This document shows, one piece after another, positions 27,408-36,554 of a stretch of 64,000 nucleotides of DNA. A model generated the notes under the pieces. That model ran no database searches. It had not been told where the DNA came from and saw only the letters and a list, made by a program, of their open reading frames with translations. Every line of letters starts with the position of its first letter. Within the stretch, counting starts at the first letter, position 1. Origin of the DNA: Candidatus Gastranaerophilales bacterium (GTDB lineage: Bacteria; Cyanobacteriota; Vampirovibrionia; Gastranaerophilales; Gastranaerophilaceae); NCBI GenBank assembly GCA_944323955.1, contig CALUUK010000001.1, positions 62,001 to 126,000 of the forward strand, read 5' to 3'. The position numbers and the translations under genes were made by a program.

Positions 27408-28820
27408 ATGACGAATATTGAAAATTTGGCATCACAGTATATTGCAAAAGGGGGCAGTAAATACTCCGAAGATGAAATAACAAAAGCTATACAAAATATA
27501 AAATCTAACATTGATTGGAAAAGCAATAATAGTATTTTTAATTTTGGTGATGATTTTTCAGTTATGAGTGAAGAGGACTTCTATAAGATGCTGAGAAGTG
27601 CAACTTCAAGCAGCGGGAATTTGGACAATGATTTTGCTATATTGTATGAAATCATAAATACTGATGAAAATAACGGGCTTACAAAAGAAGAACTCGGAAC
27701 ATGGCTTGATATAGATTGCAAAGGCAAACTTGAAGGCTTTGATATCTGGGGATATTTAAATATTGTTGAATTGGATGCGTCTTCTGTAACAGATTCTTCC
27801 GGAACGACAGAAGATGATACTACGGTATCAGATACTGATGAGACCGGCACGAGTGAACCGTCAGATAATGTCTCAGGCGAAGACGGAGATTCTTCGGATG
27901 CTGAACCTGTTAATACAACGACAACTTCAAAACCTCAAGATTTTTCAAATATGGAAAATTGGAATTCGGTTGCGGATTATATTAAAGCATTTTTAATAGA
28001 AGATAATGCGGAGATGGATCAACCGTCCGAAATCATAGAGTATTTGAAAAATAACGGTACTTTGAGCGCTGATGAAGCCGAGTTTGCAAGACAGGCTTTG
28101 ATATATGGTTCTCAAGATACCAATATGCAAACAAGTATAAGGCAATGGCTTGAAAACGGAGATACGTTTGATCAGGCAATTGAAAAACTCGGTATTGATC
28201 CAAATGAAAGTGATTTGTATAAAACTGCAAAAGAATTGAAATCTGCTGATAATGATTCATTGTCGGGTAAAGTTGATATAGATGAATGTGCTAAACAGTT
28301 AAATGATGCCATGGGCGGCGATTGGGACGGTACTGATGAAGAGCTGCTTGAAAATATTTTATTTGATACCAATATTTCCGCCAATGATTTTGTTGAAATA
28401 GTAAAAAGATATGAGGAAAAATACTTGTCTGACGGTATGGGACTTGTGACGAAACTGGAAAAAGAAACATCAGGTGACCTTGAATCCAGACTGACGACAC
28501 AGCTTGCAAACAGACTTGTTGCTGCAGCTTCTCTTGGTAATGAGGATGCAATAGATCTTCTTTGTAAACAAGTTTATTCTGCAACTAACAAAGAAGATTT
28601 ATGGTCGGATGGACCCTCTACCGGTTTTATTCTTGGTGTATTCTCTGATGATGTTTCAAATGAAATAATTTATAAATTAAATAAAAGATATACAGAGCTT
28701 TATCCTGAACATGACTTATCAAAAGATGTTGACAAAGATGATGCAGATGGTTTTTGGAATTGGGGCAAATTGGATTCTGCCGTTGAAAAAATTAAAGAGG
28801 CAGCACGATATCAATATTAG
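27408..28820 (+). CDS. Hypothetical acidic multidomain protein
   Basis: I do not recognise this 470-residue protein. The start at 27408 is fixed by AAGGAG seven bases ahead; the longer in-frame start at 27312 has none and would run over the candidate operator. Residues 1-120 are helical, with INTDENNGLTKEELGTWL, loosely like an EF-hand. Residues about 125-180 are a Thr/Ser/Asp/Glu-rich low-complexity linker. The rest is helical and acidic (WNSVADYIKAFL, TSIRQWLENGDTFDQAIEKL, DDADGFWNWGKLDSAVEKI). No signal peptide, Cys motif or catalytic signature is visible. A modular surface or secreted protein is conceivable. It ends at a strong bidirectional terminator. Confidence 0.7.
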   Translation: MTNIENLASQYIAKGGSKYSEDEITKAIQNIKSNIDWKSNNSIFNFGDDFSVMSEEDFYKMLRSATSSSGNLDNDFAILYEIINTDENNGLTKEELGTWLDIDCKGKLEGFDIWGYLNIVELDASSVTDSSGTTEDDTTVSDTDETGTSEPSDNVSGEDGDSSDAEPVNTTTTSKPQDFSNMENWNSVADYIKAFLIEDNAEMDQPSEIIEYLKNNGTLSADEAEFARQALIYGSQDTNMQTSIRQWLENGDTFDQAIEKLGIDPNESDLYKTAKELKSADNDSLSGKVDIDECAKQLNDAMGGDWDGTDEELLENILFDTNISANDFVEIVKRYEEKYLSDGMGLVTKLEKETSGDLESRLTTQLANRLVAAASLGNEDAIDLLCKQVYSATNKEDLWSDGPSTGFILGVFSDDVSNEIIYKLNKRYTELYPEHDLSKDVDKDDADGFWNWGKLDSAVEKIKEAARYQY

Positions 28821-28855
28821 AAAAAAGCGGGATTATATTAATCCCGCTTTTTTAT
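28821..28855. terminator. Bidirectional terminator partly inside a coding region
   Basis: GCGGGATTA and TAATCCCGC form a 9-bp stem with A and T tracts on both sides, so it works in both directions. The last codons and stop (28838-28840) of the minus-strand gene lie within the stem. Confidence 0.9.
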
Positions 28856-30421
28856 TGCATTTGTTTTAAATTTCGTTTTGTTATAATAGTCATCGATGGG
28901 AATCGGCATCAGATATTCTTCTTTTACCGTATCTGTCGGAACAAAAACGCCGGATAGATTGTTTTCAAATACAAGAGTCCATTCTTTCCTTTTTAATATT
29001 TCATTATAGACGGGATATCTTTTCTCAATAATCATTACATCCGTCTTATAATCACGGATTATTTTATACCAATCACCTCTTAACATGTGAAAGTCGCGCA
29101 ATTGAAGTATTAAATCAGGATTATAAACTTCTTCATATCTTCCGTCCATAACTATTAAATTATCGGGATACAGTTTATATGCTGCATAACTTCCCCAATC
29201 GAAATTAATAAATAAATTACCTTTCAGCTTGTTTATTTGAATAAATTCTATTGCAAATCTCGGGTATTTTGTTTCTGTAATTCTTATTTGTTTGTTTTTA
29301 CTTATCAAAGGCGGCAGCGCCAATATAAATATAAAAAGATATACTATAATTTCTTTTATCAAAACCAAATTCTTTTTGATATCTTCATTTTTTATCGGGT
29401 TTATTTTATTAATAAAGGAATTAAAAATTTCATAAAATTCATTATAAAGAAGTGTCCCGACAGTAAAAATAAAAAACGGCTGGTGCCTTATGTGGGTTAT
29501 CGAAAGATATGTCATCACCAAAATAATAAGAATTTTGGTTTTATCAAGTTTTTCATAATTGATTTTGTTTTTTATCAAATATATTGCTTCCGTAATCAAC
29601 ATAAAAATTAAATACAATTTGAATCTTAAATAAGAGTATAAGAACGCAGGATGAAAAGAACCTGCCCATTCCGCTATATACTCGCGTTTCATGCCTGCCG
29701 CATAAAATAAAAACCAGACATATTTATATCCGTACGGATTTATGAAGAGCGCTCCTGTTGATGCAATAAGTGCGAGCAGGTATTTTTTTACGGGCTTTTT
29801 GTTTAAAAATTCTCCGGCGCAATATATTCCTATAAGCCCTAAACCGCTTATACAGCCGCCATGAATATTACCCCAGAACAACATAATAACCGGCAGGAAA
29901 ATTAAATATTTACCGTTATTCGTTTTTCTGAATTTTTCCAGTATATATAAATATAAGGCAAAAAACAGGCATGTGAATAATAAGCATCTGACGGTTGTTC
30001 CTAATGACTTTTGCACGGCAAGAAACATAAATGCAAAATATAAAATATTATAAGGTACTGTTGTTTTCGGGTTGTTAAGCTCAACCGTTTTATAACAAAT
30101 TAATATTGTTAGTGCTGTAAGGATACCTTTTAATAAAATTAAACCTGAGTCTGAGAAATATTTAAGAGCAAGATAAAAAAATATGCTTGCACCCCATTCA
30201 TGGTCATACCAGATATGAGTCGGGGTATAAGAAAGAAAATCATTTTTTAAAATATTCAGATTTTCGACAATATGCCCGCCGGCAATTAATCTTGCCCATA
30301 AGTCATTATCGGGTGTATTGGCAGAAAAACAGGTAACTCCCATACAAAATATTATTATTGTAATGATGAACAGATATTTTAAAGGACTGCTTTTTTCTTT
30401 ATCCATATTAATAATTTTCAT
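28838..30421 (-). CDS. Polytopic membrane protein, GT-C glycosyltransferase-like
   Basis: The 527-residue protein has about ten membrane spans between residues 15 and 385 and a soluble C-terminal part of about 130 residues. The first periplasmic loop reads NTPDNDLWARLIAGGHIVEN, then NDFLSYTPTHIWYDHEWGAS. This acidic/aromatic loop resembles a widespread uncharacterised family (D-W-x-L-x-x-G, SYT, W-x-x-HEW) with GT-C architecture, whose members are thought to use polyprenyl-phosphate sugars. The substrate is unknown. Its start overlaps the previous gene by 14 bases; a second ATG at 30406 lies just after that gene's stop. It is cotranscribed with the exported protein upstream. Confidence 0.75.
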   Translation of the reverse strand: MKIINMDKEKSSPLKYLFIITIIIFCMGVTCFSANTPDNDLWARLIAGGHIVENLNILKNDFLSYTPTHIWYDHEWGASIFFYLALKYFSDSGLILLKGILTALTILICYKTVELNNPKTTVPYNILYFAFMFLAVQKSLGTTVRCLLFTCLFFALYLYILEKFRKTNNGKYLIFLPVIMLFWGNIHGGCISGLGLIGIYCAGEFLNKKPVKKYLLALIASTGALFINPYGYKYVWFLFYAAGMKREYIAEWAGSFHPAFLYSYLRFKLYLIFMLITEAIYLIKNKINYEKLDKTKILIILVMTYLSITHIRHQPFFIFTVGTLLYNEFYEIFNSFINKINPIKNEDIKKNLVLIKEIIVYLFIFILALPPLISKNKQIRITETKYPRFAIEFIQINKLKGNLFINFDWGSYAAYKLYPDNLIVMDGRYEEVYNPDLILQLRDFHMLRGDWYKIIRDYKTDVMIIEKRYPVYNEILKRKEWTLVFENNLSGVFVPTDTVKEEYLMPIPIDDYYNKTKFKTNAIKKRD

Positions 30422-31025
30422 TATTTTTAATCTTCAAAACAACAATTGCATTTTCTTCTATTTCTAAATCATTTCCCTTTTCAACATATGTAAAGGGAGT
30501 GCTTTCGTACAGATTTGTTCCTGCGGATTGCAGTCTGTTTTGTTCCGGATTGGGGTTTATCAAACCTTTTGATATTGCAATTGCCTGAGAAAATCCCGGG
30601 ATCTCAAGGAAGTGACCTGTCACCGCGACACTTGCATTTTTTATGATTTCTTTTTTATCTAACGGGCTTGAGAGTTTTAATGTACCGGTAATATTTTTAT
30701 TTGAAATATTTATGATTTCATTATCTTTTGAAGGAATACTGTATTCAACCAATTCTATTTTTGCATAACCGTTGCGTTTCCCTCTTTTTGGTTTTACATA
30801 TTTCTTTATTATGACCTTAACAATTGCATTTTCTTCAATATATTTGTTTTCTGCTATTTCATATTGTCCGATAGTGTGAAAAGTCAGATATTCACCCTCT
30901 TTTATCTGTGATGTGTTTATTTTTTCGGTAGAACAAGCATATATCTTGTATGGCAATATATCCGCAAACGCGCATAACGGCATTAAAAATACAAAAAATA
31001 ATATTAAACAGATAATTTTTTTCAT
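30408..31025 (-). CDS. Exported hypothetical protein
   Basis: The 205-residue product has a typical Sec signal peptide (MKKIICLILFFVFLMPLCAF, cleavage after about residue 22, AFA-D). The mature part is beta-rich and basic: LTFHTIGQYEIAENKYIEEN, VIKKYVKPKRGKRNGYAKIE, and near the end EENAIVVLKIKN. Two similar ...EENAIVxVxIK elements at the start and end of the mature chain suggest an internal duplication. It is probably periplasmic or in the outer membrane. I cannot name a family. It overlaps the GT-C-like gene downstream, so the pair may build or modify an envelope glycan. GGGGAGAATATT precedes the ATG. Confidence 0.75.
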   Translation of the reverse strand: MKKIICLILFFVFLMPLCAFADILPYKIYACSTEKINTSQIKEGEYLTFHTIGQYEIAENKYIEENAIVKVIIKKYVKPKRGKRNGYAKIELVEYSIPSKDNEIINISNKNITGTLKLSSPLDKKEIIKNASVAVTGHFLEIPGFSQAIAISKGLINPNPEQNRLQSAGTNLYESTPFTYVEKGNDLEIEENAIVVLKIKNNENY

Positions 31026-31051
31026 AATATTCTCCCCTTTATTACATTATA

Positions 31052-31088
31052 AAAGAAAAGAAACGGAATTTCCGTTTCTTTTCTTTTT
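31052..31088 (-). terminator. Long hairpin terminator
   Basis: Two 18-base arms (AAAAGAAAAGAAACGGAA and its complement) meet with a one-base centre; the GC-containing core is GAAACGG/CCGTTTC, with A and T runs on both sides. It closes the transcript of the gene at 31092-31631. Confidence 0.8.
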
Positions 31089-31091
31089 AAT

Positions 31092-31631
31092 TTACATTGA
31101 TAAACTTTCAATGATATTTATCTTTCTCATACTTCCCGAATGCTTTAATTCAGACTCGGGGGTCACTCTGCCTATATTTTGCCGCCATTCTTTCATAAAT
31201 GCTTTGTTTTCTCTGAGTTTTTTTATCCTTTCTAAATTATCCCTAAATTCTATTGCTTTTTCAAATATATCCTGAATATAGCCTTGATCTTGTTCTTCTT
31301 TCGCTTGCAAATACCTGCTGAATAAACTTTGCTGGTATAATCCTGCCGATTTTCCGCATCTTTTACCGTCAGAGTCTACAATCTCAAGAAATTCTTTTTC
31401 GCTGATTGTTTCTGCTGCAACGGAGATAAAACCGTATTCATTTTCTTCATTATTTATAAATACTGCATTTTCCCCGGAAGTTTGCACCGGATTTGCCGGA
31501 GTGTAAAATCCGTTATTTCCGACAATTTGATAAATATATTCTTCTACATTTGTTATCTCATCAAGCGTAGTTTCAATATTTTTATTAATATCAAGAACAC
31601 TTACTTCTTTAACTGTCTTCTTCCTTGTCAT
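31092..31631 (-). CDS. Hypothetical soluble protein
   Basis: The 179-residue protein is not recognised. It is charged, without signal or membrane segment. The first 45 residues are helical and acidic (SVLDINKNIETTLDEITNVE), the middle has strands (NEYGFISVAAETISEKEFLE), and residues about 110-165 are a long helix rich in Glu, Arg and Lys. SGENAVF and GKSAGLYQQ are short turns; there is no nucleotide-binding motif. AAGGAGCTGCA precedes the ATG. It is a single-gene unit with its own terminator. Confidence 0.7.
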   Translation of the reverse strand: MTRKKTVKEVSVLDINKNIETTLDEITNVEEYIYQIVGNNGFYTPANPVQTSGENAVFINNEENEYGFISVAAETISEKEFLEIVDSDGKRCGKSAGLYQQSLFSRYLQAKEEQDQGYIQDIFEKAIEFRDNLERIKKLRENKAFMKEWRQNIGRVTPESELKHSGSMRKINIIESLSM

Positions 31632-31658
31632 TGCAGCTCCTTAACCATAAAATCTTAC

Positions 31659-31874
31659 ATGTTATTAATCGGCTGTATAGGCGAAAACTTTAGTATTTAT
31701 ATTATTTTATTTTCCGCTTTTTTAATAATTCTTAATATTATTAAAACAAAAAAGCAATTATTTGTTTTTTATATACTTTATATATATAACCGGGAAAGGT
31801 ATAATATGAGAGCTTTAATAGATTTTATAAACAGAAGAAAACGTTTTAATGCATTTGTACTGGTTAATATCTAA
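31659..31874 (+). CDS. Possible small membrane protein
   Basis: A 71-codon frame starts MLLIGCIGENFSIYIILFSA with one hydrophobic span (about 12-30), followed by a basic tail. No ribosome binding site precedes it. A shorter frame inside it (22 codons from 31806, MRALIDFINRRKRF) has GGGAAAGG about eight bases upstream. The 243-bp gap lies between two minus-strand genes and holds nothing else I can identify. Confidence 0.25.
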   Translation: MLLIGCIGENFSIYIILFSAFLIILNIIKTKKQLFVFYILYIYNRERYNMRALIDFINRRKRFNAFVLVNI

Positions 31875-33167
31875 TCAATACGGATAAATTGCAAAAAATA
31901 TTATTGATAAAACAAACATTATCCATACTATAATGTTTGTTTTTTGTTTTTGACCGCTTAATAGTTTTATAATAGGGTAAATCAGAAAACCGGACATAAT
32001 ACCGGTACCGATATTATAAGTGAAATTCATCATAGCTATTATAAATACCGCAGGAGCATATTCCGTTATATCTTTAAAATCTATATGTATAACTGCGGAT
32101 GTCATTAAAATACCCACATATAATAAAGCGGGAGCATATGCATATGAGGGAATTACGGATAATATCGGAGAGAAGAATATTCCCAAAAGGAACAAACATC
32201 CGACAGTAATGGCTGTTAATCCTGTTTTTCCGCCTGCCTGCATTCCTGTCATTGAATCAAGATAAACACCTGAAGCGGTTGTTCCCAGTACCGGTGCTGT
32301 TATAACGGCTAAAGAGTCGGCAATCATTGGTTTTTTTAGGCTTTCATCTTTGTTTTCGCTTTTGTATGAAAGGCTTACTATTGCTCCTGCCGTATCAATA
32401 TTGATAAGAAAGAACATTACAAACAGCATAGGTATAAAATCTTTGCTGAAAATTTGTGAAAAATCAGCCTGCAAAAATGCGGGGACAATATTATGCGGCA
32501 TTGAAATAATTCCTGACGGCAGTTTTACGTCACCCAGAATTATTCCGATTACTGTTGTAAGTAAAATTGCTATCAATACTGCCGCTTTTACCTGCCTTTT
32601 TGCTAATATAATTATAATAGAGAAACATAAAAGGCCAAGAATTGCTTCCGGCTGCGTAAAATTACCGATTTCCAGCGGAATAGGGTTTTGCGTAAATTTT
32701 ACAAGTCCTATATCTTTTAGTGAGATAAATATAAAGAACATCCCCAATCCGGTGCAAAAAGCCAGCTTTATTGATTCGGGAATTTTTTCTACCACGTAGG
32801 TTCTTATATTCAAGAGTGTCATTAAAAGCAATATAAAACCGCATAATATTATTGAGGCAAAAATAGTTTTTATTGAGAACCCAAGGCCGCAAACCATTGT
32901 ATATGCAACAAATGCTGTTTCGCCGATGAAAGGTGCCAGTGCATACGGTTTGTTTGCAATTAATCCCATGTACAAACATCCAAGAAAGACAACAATTCCG
33001 GTTACGCTCAGCGTTATACCGAAATCAAGTCCCGCCCCTTCAAGTATTTTGGGAACCAGCACAAATAAATAAGACATTGTAAAGAAAGTGGTCAGCCCTG
33101 CAAAAAGTTCTGTTTTTATATCTGTTTTATTTTCTTTCAATTTAAATAATTTTTCCGTAATAATCAT
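31875..33167 (-). CDS. NCS2-family purine permease (AzgA/PbuG-like)
   Basis: The 430-residue transporter has about 12-14 membrane spans. The opening ELFAGLTTFFTMSYLFVLVP, the block NKPYALAPFIGETAFVAY, and the half-helix TGTASGVYLDSMTGMQAGGK-like stretch (here TTASGVYLDSMTGMQAGGKT) are typical of the AzgA subgroup, proton symporters for adenine, guanine or hypoxanthine. In many homologues the second block reads GMGxNAFF; here it reads FIGETAFV, so specificity is uncertain. The ATG overlaps the stop of the upstream binding-protein gene (ATGA), so the two are translationally coupled. Confidence 0.88.
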   Translation of the reverse strand: MIITEKLFKLKENKTDIKTELFAGLTTFFTMSYLFVLVPKILEGAGLDFGITLSVTGIVVFLGCLYMGLIANKPYALAPFIGETAFVAYTMVCGLGFSIKTIFASIILCGFILLLMTLLNIRTYVVEKIPESIKLAFCTGLGMFFIFISLKDIGLVKFTQNPIPLEIGNFTQPEAILGLLCFSIIIILAKRQVKAAVLIAILLTTVIGIILGDVKLPSGIISMPHNIVPAFLQADFSQIFSKDFIPMLFVMFFLINIDTAGAIVSLSYKSENKDESLKKPMIADSLAVITAPVLGTTASGVYLDSMTGMQAGGKTGLTAITVGCLFLLGIFFSPILSVIPSYAYAPALLYVGILMTSAVIHIDFKDITEYAPAVFIIAMMNFTYNIGTGIMSGFLIYPIIKLLSGQKQKTNIIVWIMFVLSIIFFAIYPY

Positions 33168-34384
33168 TTTATAAGGCTTTCAAGTTTTTTTACCGTGGTT
33201 TTGTCAAATATATCTTCGGGATTTTCATTTTTTGTGAATATTGTTATTGCTTTTTCCTTGATTATATCACTAATTGCCGCGTAATTTTCATTTACCGGCG
33301 TCGGCTTTGTACCCTTAAGCATATCCAAAAATATTTTTGAATTTTCGGGTTTCTTATTCTTATCTTCATTTATTGTCCATTTCGCGGCAGAGATATTGGC
33401 CGGTATTATCAATCCTGTTTCAGCCATTTTTTTTAAGGAATTTTCACTTGAAAGATAATTAATAAATTCAACGGCAGCTTGTTTATTTTTGGACTTTTTT
33501 GTAATTGCCCAGCCCGATGCATCAGAATATACTTTGTTTCTTTCTGATACAGGAAACGGAATAATGTCCCAGTTAAATGTTATTAATTCCCTGAATTTTG
33601 GCACCATCCATCTGCCGCCTAAGTACATGGCAAGTTCTCCGTTAATAAACATCTGGGCTGTGGTTTTGCTTCCTATTTGTGCTTTGGTCGGCATTATATG
33701 ATATGTATTTATTAAATCCGAATATAGTTTTAAAGAATAAATACTTTGTTTATTCGTAATAATGAGGTTTTTTCCGTCATCAGATATTATTCCGCCGCCG
33801 TTTGCGGCAAGAAAATATGACCAGAATAAAGGATCTTCTTCAAAATTCATTCCGAAAATTTTTTTGTTTCGTATTTTTTTTAAAACTGAAATAAGAGAAT
33901 TTAAATCTTTAATTTCTTCTTCTGCATTAATTTTTAACTCTTTAAAGATATCCTTATTATAATATATTACCAATGTTGAAATATCTCTCGGAACCGCATA
34001 TATGCCGTTTTCGTAGCTGAAACAATCAAGAGCTTCTTTATAAAAGGATTTTTCATCAATATACAGTCTTAAATCTTCAAGCAGACCTGCTTTTATATAC
34101 ATTTGAATATTTTGATTATTTAAAAAAACGACATCAGGCTGAAGTCCCGAAGCAAATAAAAGATGAATTTTTTGAAAGTAGTTCTGCGGTATGTGTATAA
34201 ACTCAACTTTTTTGTCGCTTTTCTTCTCAAATTCACTTATTATCTCTTTTAAAACGGCAGTTTCGCTCTGTGAGCCCCAGGAAGAAAATTTTATGATATT
34301 TTGTTCTTCCGTTGAGGAATTTGTTATTGGATGAAATATTATAAATAAGAATAAAAATGCCGCTATATAAATGATTTTTTTCAT
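33164..34384 (-). CDS. Family 1 extracellular solute-binding protein
   Basis: The 406-residue product has an N-terminal hydrophobic signal (MKKIIYIAAFLFLFIIFHPI) without a lipobox cysteine. The mature chain reads IKFSSWGSQSETAVLKEIIS, PDVVFLNNQ and YAVPRDISTLVIYYNKDIFK, and later SDASGWAITKKSKNKQAAVE, all typical of sugar-binding (SBP_bac_1, UgpB/MalE-like) proteins. No MalF/MalG-type permease or ATPase gene is near; instead it overlaps a purine permease by four bases. It follows the next gene upstream by only three bases, so three genes (34388, 33164, 31875) form one operon. Confidence 0.88.
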   Translation of the reverse strand: MKKIIYIAAFLFLFIIFHPITNSSTEEQNIIKFSSWGSQSETAVLKEIISEFEKKSDKKVEFIHIPQNYFQKIHLLFASGLQPDVVFLNNQNIQMYIKAGLLEDLRLYIDEKSFYKEALDCFSYENGIYAVPRDISTLVIYYNKDIFKELKINAEEEIKDLNSLISVLKKIRNKKIFGMNFEEDPLFWSYFLAANGGGIISDDGKNLIITNKQSIYSLKLYSDLINTYHIMPTKAQIGSKTTAQMFINGELAMYLGGRWMVPKFRELITFNWDIIPFPVSERNKVYSDASGWAITKKSKNKQAAVEFINYLSSENSLKKMAETGLIIPANISAAKWTINEDKNKKPENSKIFLDMLKGTKPTPVNENYAAISDIIKEKAITIFTKNENPEDIFDKTTVKKLESLIK

Positions 34385-34387
34385 TTG

Positions 34388-35488
34388 TTATAAAACTACT
34401 ATTTCTCTTATAGAATCTTTTGAGAATTCAACCATTGCTTTATATGAATCAATTCTTACAATATATATTTCACCTTCGGGAGAATTGTCGTAAAATCTTG
34501 CCTGAAGATTTATCTGTGTTAAATCTCTGAATGTTTTAAGCGGAAATATATTGTGATTAATGTATCCGAATAAACCTATATTATTGTCAAGATTTGCAAG
34601 ATAAAAGCCTTTATTTTTATCAATATTGATTATGGAGATTATTTCAGCACCGTTTTTATCTTTCTTTATTGCATTCTCGTTATCAATGACTTCTTCGGCA
34701 TATGGAATATCAAGAGTTTCCTGCTCAAGCGGATTTGTTTGTAAATATGATTTTTTTATTGCCTTTTTAAAATCCGAATTGCTTAATGTTGTATTATCCG
34801 CAACAGGAAGGTCAAAGCACTTAAATGAAGATTTGTCTAAGGGGGTAATGCCTTTTTTTACGGTATTTTTCTTTATGTATGTGTTTAAAGTGTTTTTATT
34901 GTATTTAAACTTTTTGTTGTAATTTAAGTTATTTATGTAAAAACCGTCAGGAAATTTTGTATAAGAATTGTTCTTTTTATTTGTGATTTGAACTATCCTA
35001 TTTAACAATAAAAGAATAATAGCTGCCAGAATTAAAGGTAGTGAATTAGTCAAAGGCAGTGCAAAAAATAGAAATTTGTCTTCACTGTTGTCTTTTGGTA
35101 TAAATTTAAGTGAATAATCAGCATTCATTCCTACGTCAAGAATTACGTAATTTGACAATTTTCCGTTGTTTGTTAACGGTTTTTGGTCTAAAGAAATTTT
35201 TATTTTTCTTTTATCAGCGCTGTTTCTGTATAGAATTTTTGTCTTTTTTAAATCCAGCTCCGAGTTCGTTAAATATATCGAATAAAGGCCGTTTCCTTTT
35301 TTTTCTATATATGGCTGTCCTTTATAGCCGTTATCAAAATATACATTTAATAAATATGTATTATTTTCAAGCGGACTTATTAATATCCTTGAAATAGTGC
35401 CTGATGCCGCATTCGAAAAAACAGGTGTAATATAGAAAATAAAAGAAAACACAAGTATAAATATTTTAACGTATAGATTCTTTTTCAT
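34388..35488 (-). CDS. Exported membrane-anchored hypothetical protein
   Basis: The 366-residue product (start MKKNLYVKIFILVFSFIFY at 35488; an upstream in-frame ATG at 35542 would precede the signal) has a signal peptide (to about 29), a beta-rich domain of about 120 residues (ISRILISPLENNTYLLNVYF, IKISLDQKPLTNNGKLSNYV) that loosely recalls AMIN-type periplasmic domains, a single membrane span near 155-172 (LPLILAAIILLLLNRIV) and a polar cytoplasmic tail of about 190 residues. The tail ends in strands (ISIINIDKNKGFYLANLDNN). The family is unknown. It leads the operon containing the solute-binding protein and the purine permease. Confidence 0.7.
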   Translation of the reverse strand: MKKNLYVKIFILVFSFIFYITPVFSNAASGTISRILISPLENNTYLLNVYFDNGYKGQPYIEKKGNGLYSIYLTNSELDLKKTKILYRNSADKRKIKISLDQKPLTNNGKLSNYVILDVGMNADYSLKFIPKDNSEDKFLFFALPLTNSLPLILAAIILLLLNRIVQITNKKNNSYTKFPDGFYINNLNYNKKFKYNKNTLNTYIKKNTVKKGITPLDKSSFKCFDLPVADNTTLSNSDFKKAIKKSYLQTNPLEQETLDIPYAEEVIDNENAIKKDKNGAEIISIINIDKNKGFYLANLDNNIGLFGYINHNIFPLKTFRDLTQINLQARFYDNSPEGEIYIVRIDSYKAMVEFSKDSIREIVVL

Positions 35489-35595
35489 AATATATATATT
35501 TCCGACCTTTAAAATTGAAAAATTAATGATGTACATTAACATTAAAACATCAAAATATATAATTTGTCATCTTTGCAAAGAAATAAAGTAAAGTT

Positions 35596-35624
35596 TTGCA
35601 ATACTGTTAAATCTCTGATAAAAT
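35596..35624 (+). promoter_or_regulatory. Promoter of the REC-STAS gene
   Basis: TTGCAA (35596-35601) and TAAAAT (35619-35624) are 17 bp apart, giving a start near 35631 and a leader of about 12 nt before the ATG at 35643. Confidence 0.55.
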
Positions 35625-35642
35625 GACTATTAGCTTAATAGT

Positions 35643-36545
35643 ATGGGACTTTATAAAATAATGAACATTTCAGATGAACAGATAAAAAAAATATTTGAAT
35701 TGGCTTCAATGAAACAAAAAATGTCTTTAGACGAGGTTTCGTCTAAAGATATATCCGAAGCACTTATTGCGATTGAGCGTAAAATATATTCTTTTTCCCC
35801 GGAAGTAAAAAGCGAAGGAATGGAAAAGAAAAAAATATTAATTGCAGATGATTTAGAACTTTCTATTTATCAATTGAGTACATTGTTAAAAAAGATAGGT
35901 ATAGAACCGAGTGTCGCCAGAACAAAGGAAGAAGCTATATCAGAATTGCAGAAAGTACATTTTGATTGTGTGATAATTGATCTTTTTCTGCCTGATTCAG
36001 CGGACGGATTTGCTTTGATAAAGACGGTTGTTGATAAAAGAATAAATACTAACGGTAATTTTTCTATTGTTGTTATATCAGGAACGGACGATACTTCAAT
36101 GACAGATGCATGTTATGCAATGGGGGCTGACTTTTATATACAAAAAGATCAGGATTGGCATTCAAAACTGTTGAAGTTTTTAACAAGTACGTTCCAATCG
36201 GACAACAGTACTGCTTTCTCAAAAAGTGTTATAAATAATAATATTGCTTCATATCGTATTAAGAAGTTAAATGAAGTGAAAGTTTTTGAAGAATTAAAGA
36301 AAAGTGTTAACTCGGGTATATATAACGGCTTAAATAAAGTTATTTTTGATTTGAGTGATATAGTAACTTTTGATGTTGAAAATGCATATATTTTTGCTGA
36401 AATATATAAAATATGTGCCGAAAATAACGGAAAGTTTATACTTGTAAATCCGTCAAACAGTATACAAGAAGCTATGGAATTTGCATATCTTACGGATGTT
36501 ATTCCTTTTTCTCCGTCTGTGGAGGACGCTGTTAAATTAATATAA
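35643..36545 (+). CDS. Receiver domain fused to a STAS domain
   Basis: The 300-residue protein starts with a short helical region, then a CheY-like receiver (about 63-185; acidic pair in ILIADD, phospho-acceptor Asp113 in IIDLFLPDS, Thr/Ser in VVISGTDD, Lys at YIQKDQ). Residues about 205-300 form a STAS (SpoIIAA-like) domain: VIFDLSDIVTFDVENAYIF, then GKFILVNPSNSIQEAMEFAY. The serine phosphorylated in anti-sigma antagonists is replaced (TFDVENA), so regulation is more likely through the receiver. It may act on a switch protein or an alternative sigma system, such as the factor at 12864, but that link is inference. ATG 35661 is an alternative start. Confidence 0.82.
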   Translation: MGLYKIMNISDEQIKKIFELASMKQKMSLDEVSSKDISEALIAIERKIYSFSPEVKSEGMEKKKILIADDLELSIYQLSTLLKKIGIEPSVARTKEEAISELQKVHFDCVIIDLFLPDSADGFALIKTVVDKRINTNGNFSIVVISGTDDTSMTDACYAMGADFYIQKDQDWHSKLLKFLTSTFQSDNSTAFSKSVINNNIASYRIKKLNEVKVFEELKKSVNSGIYNGLNKVIFDLSDIVTFDVENAYIFAEIYKICAENNGKFILVNPSNSIQEAMEFAYLTDVIPFSPSVEDAVKLI

Positions 36546-36554
36546 AAATTTGAT

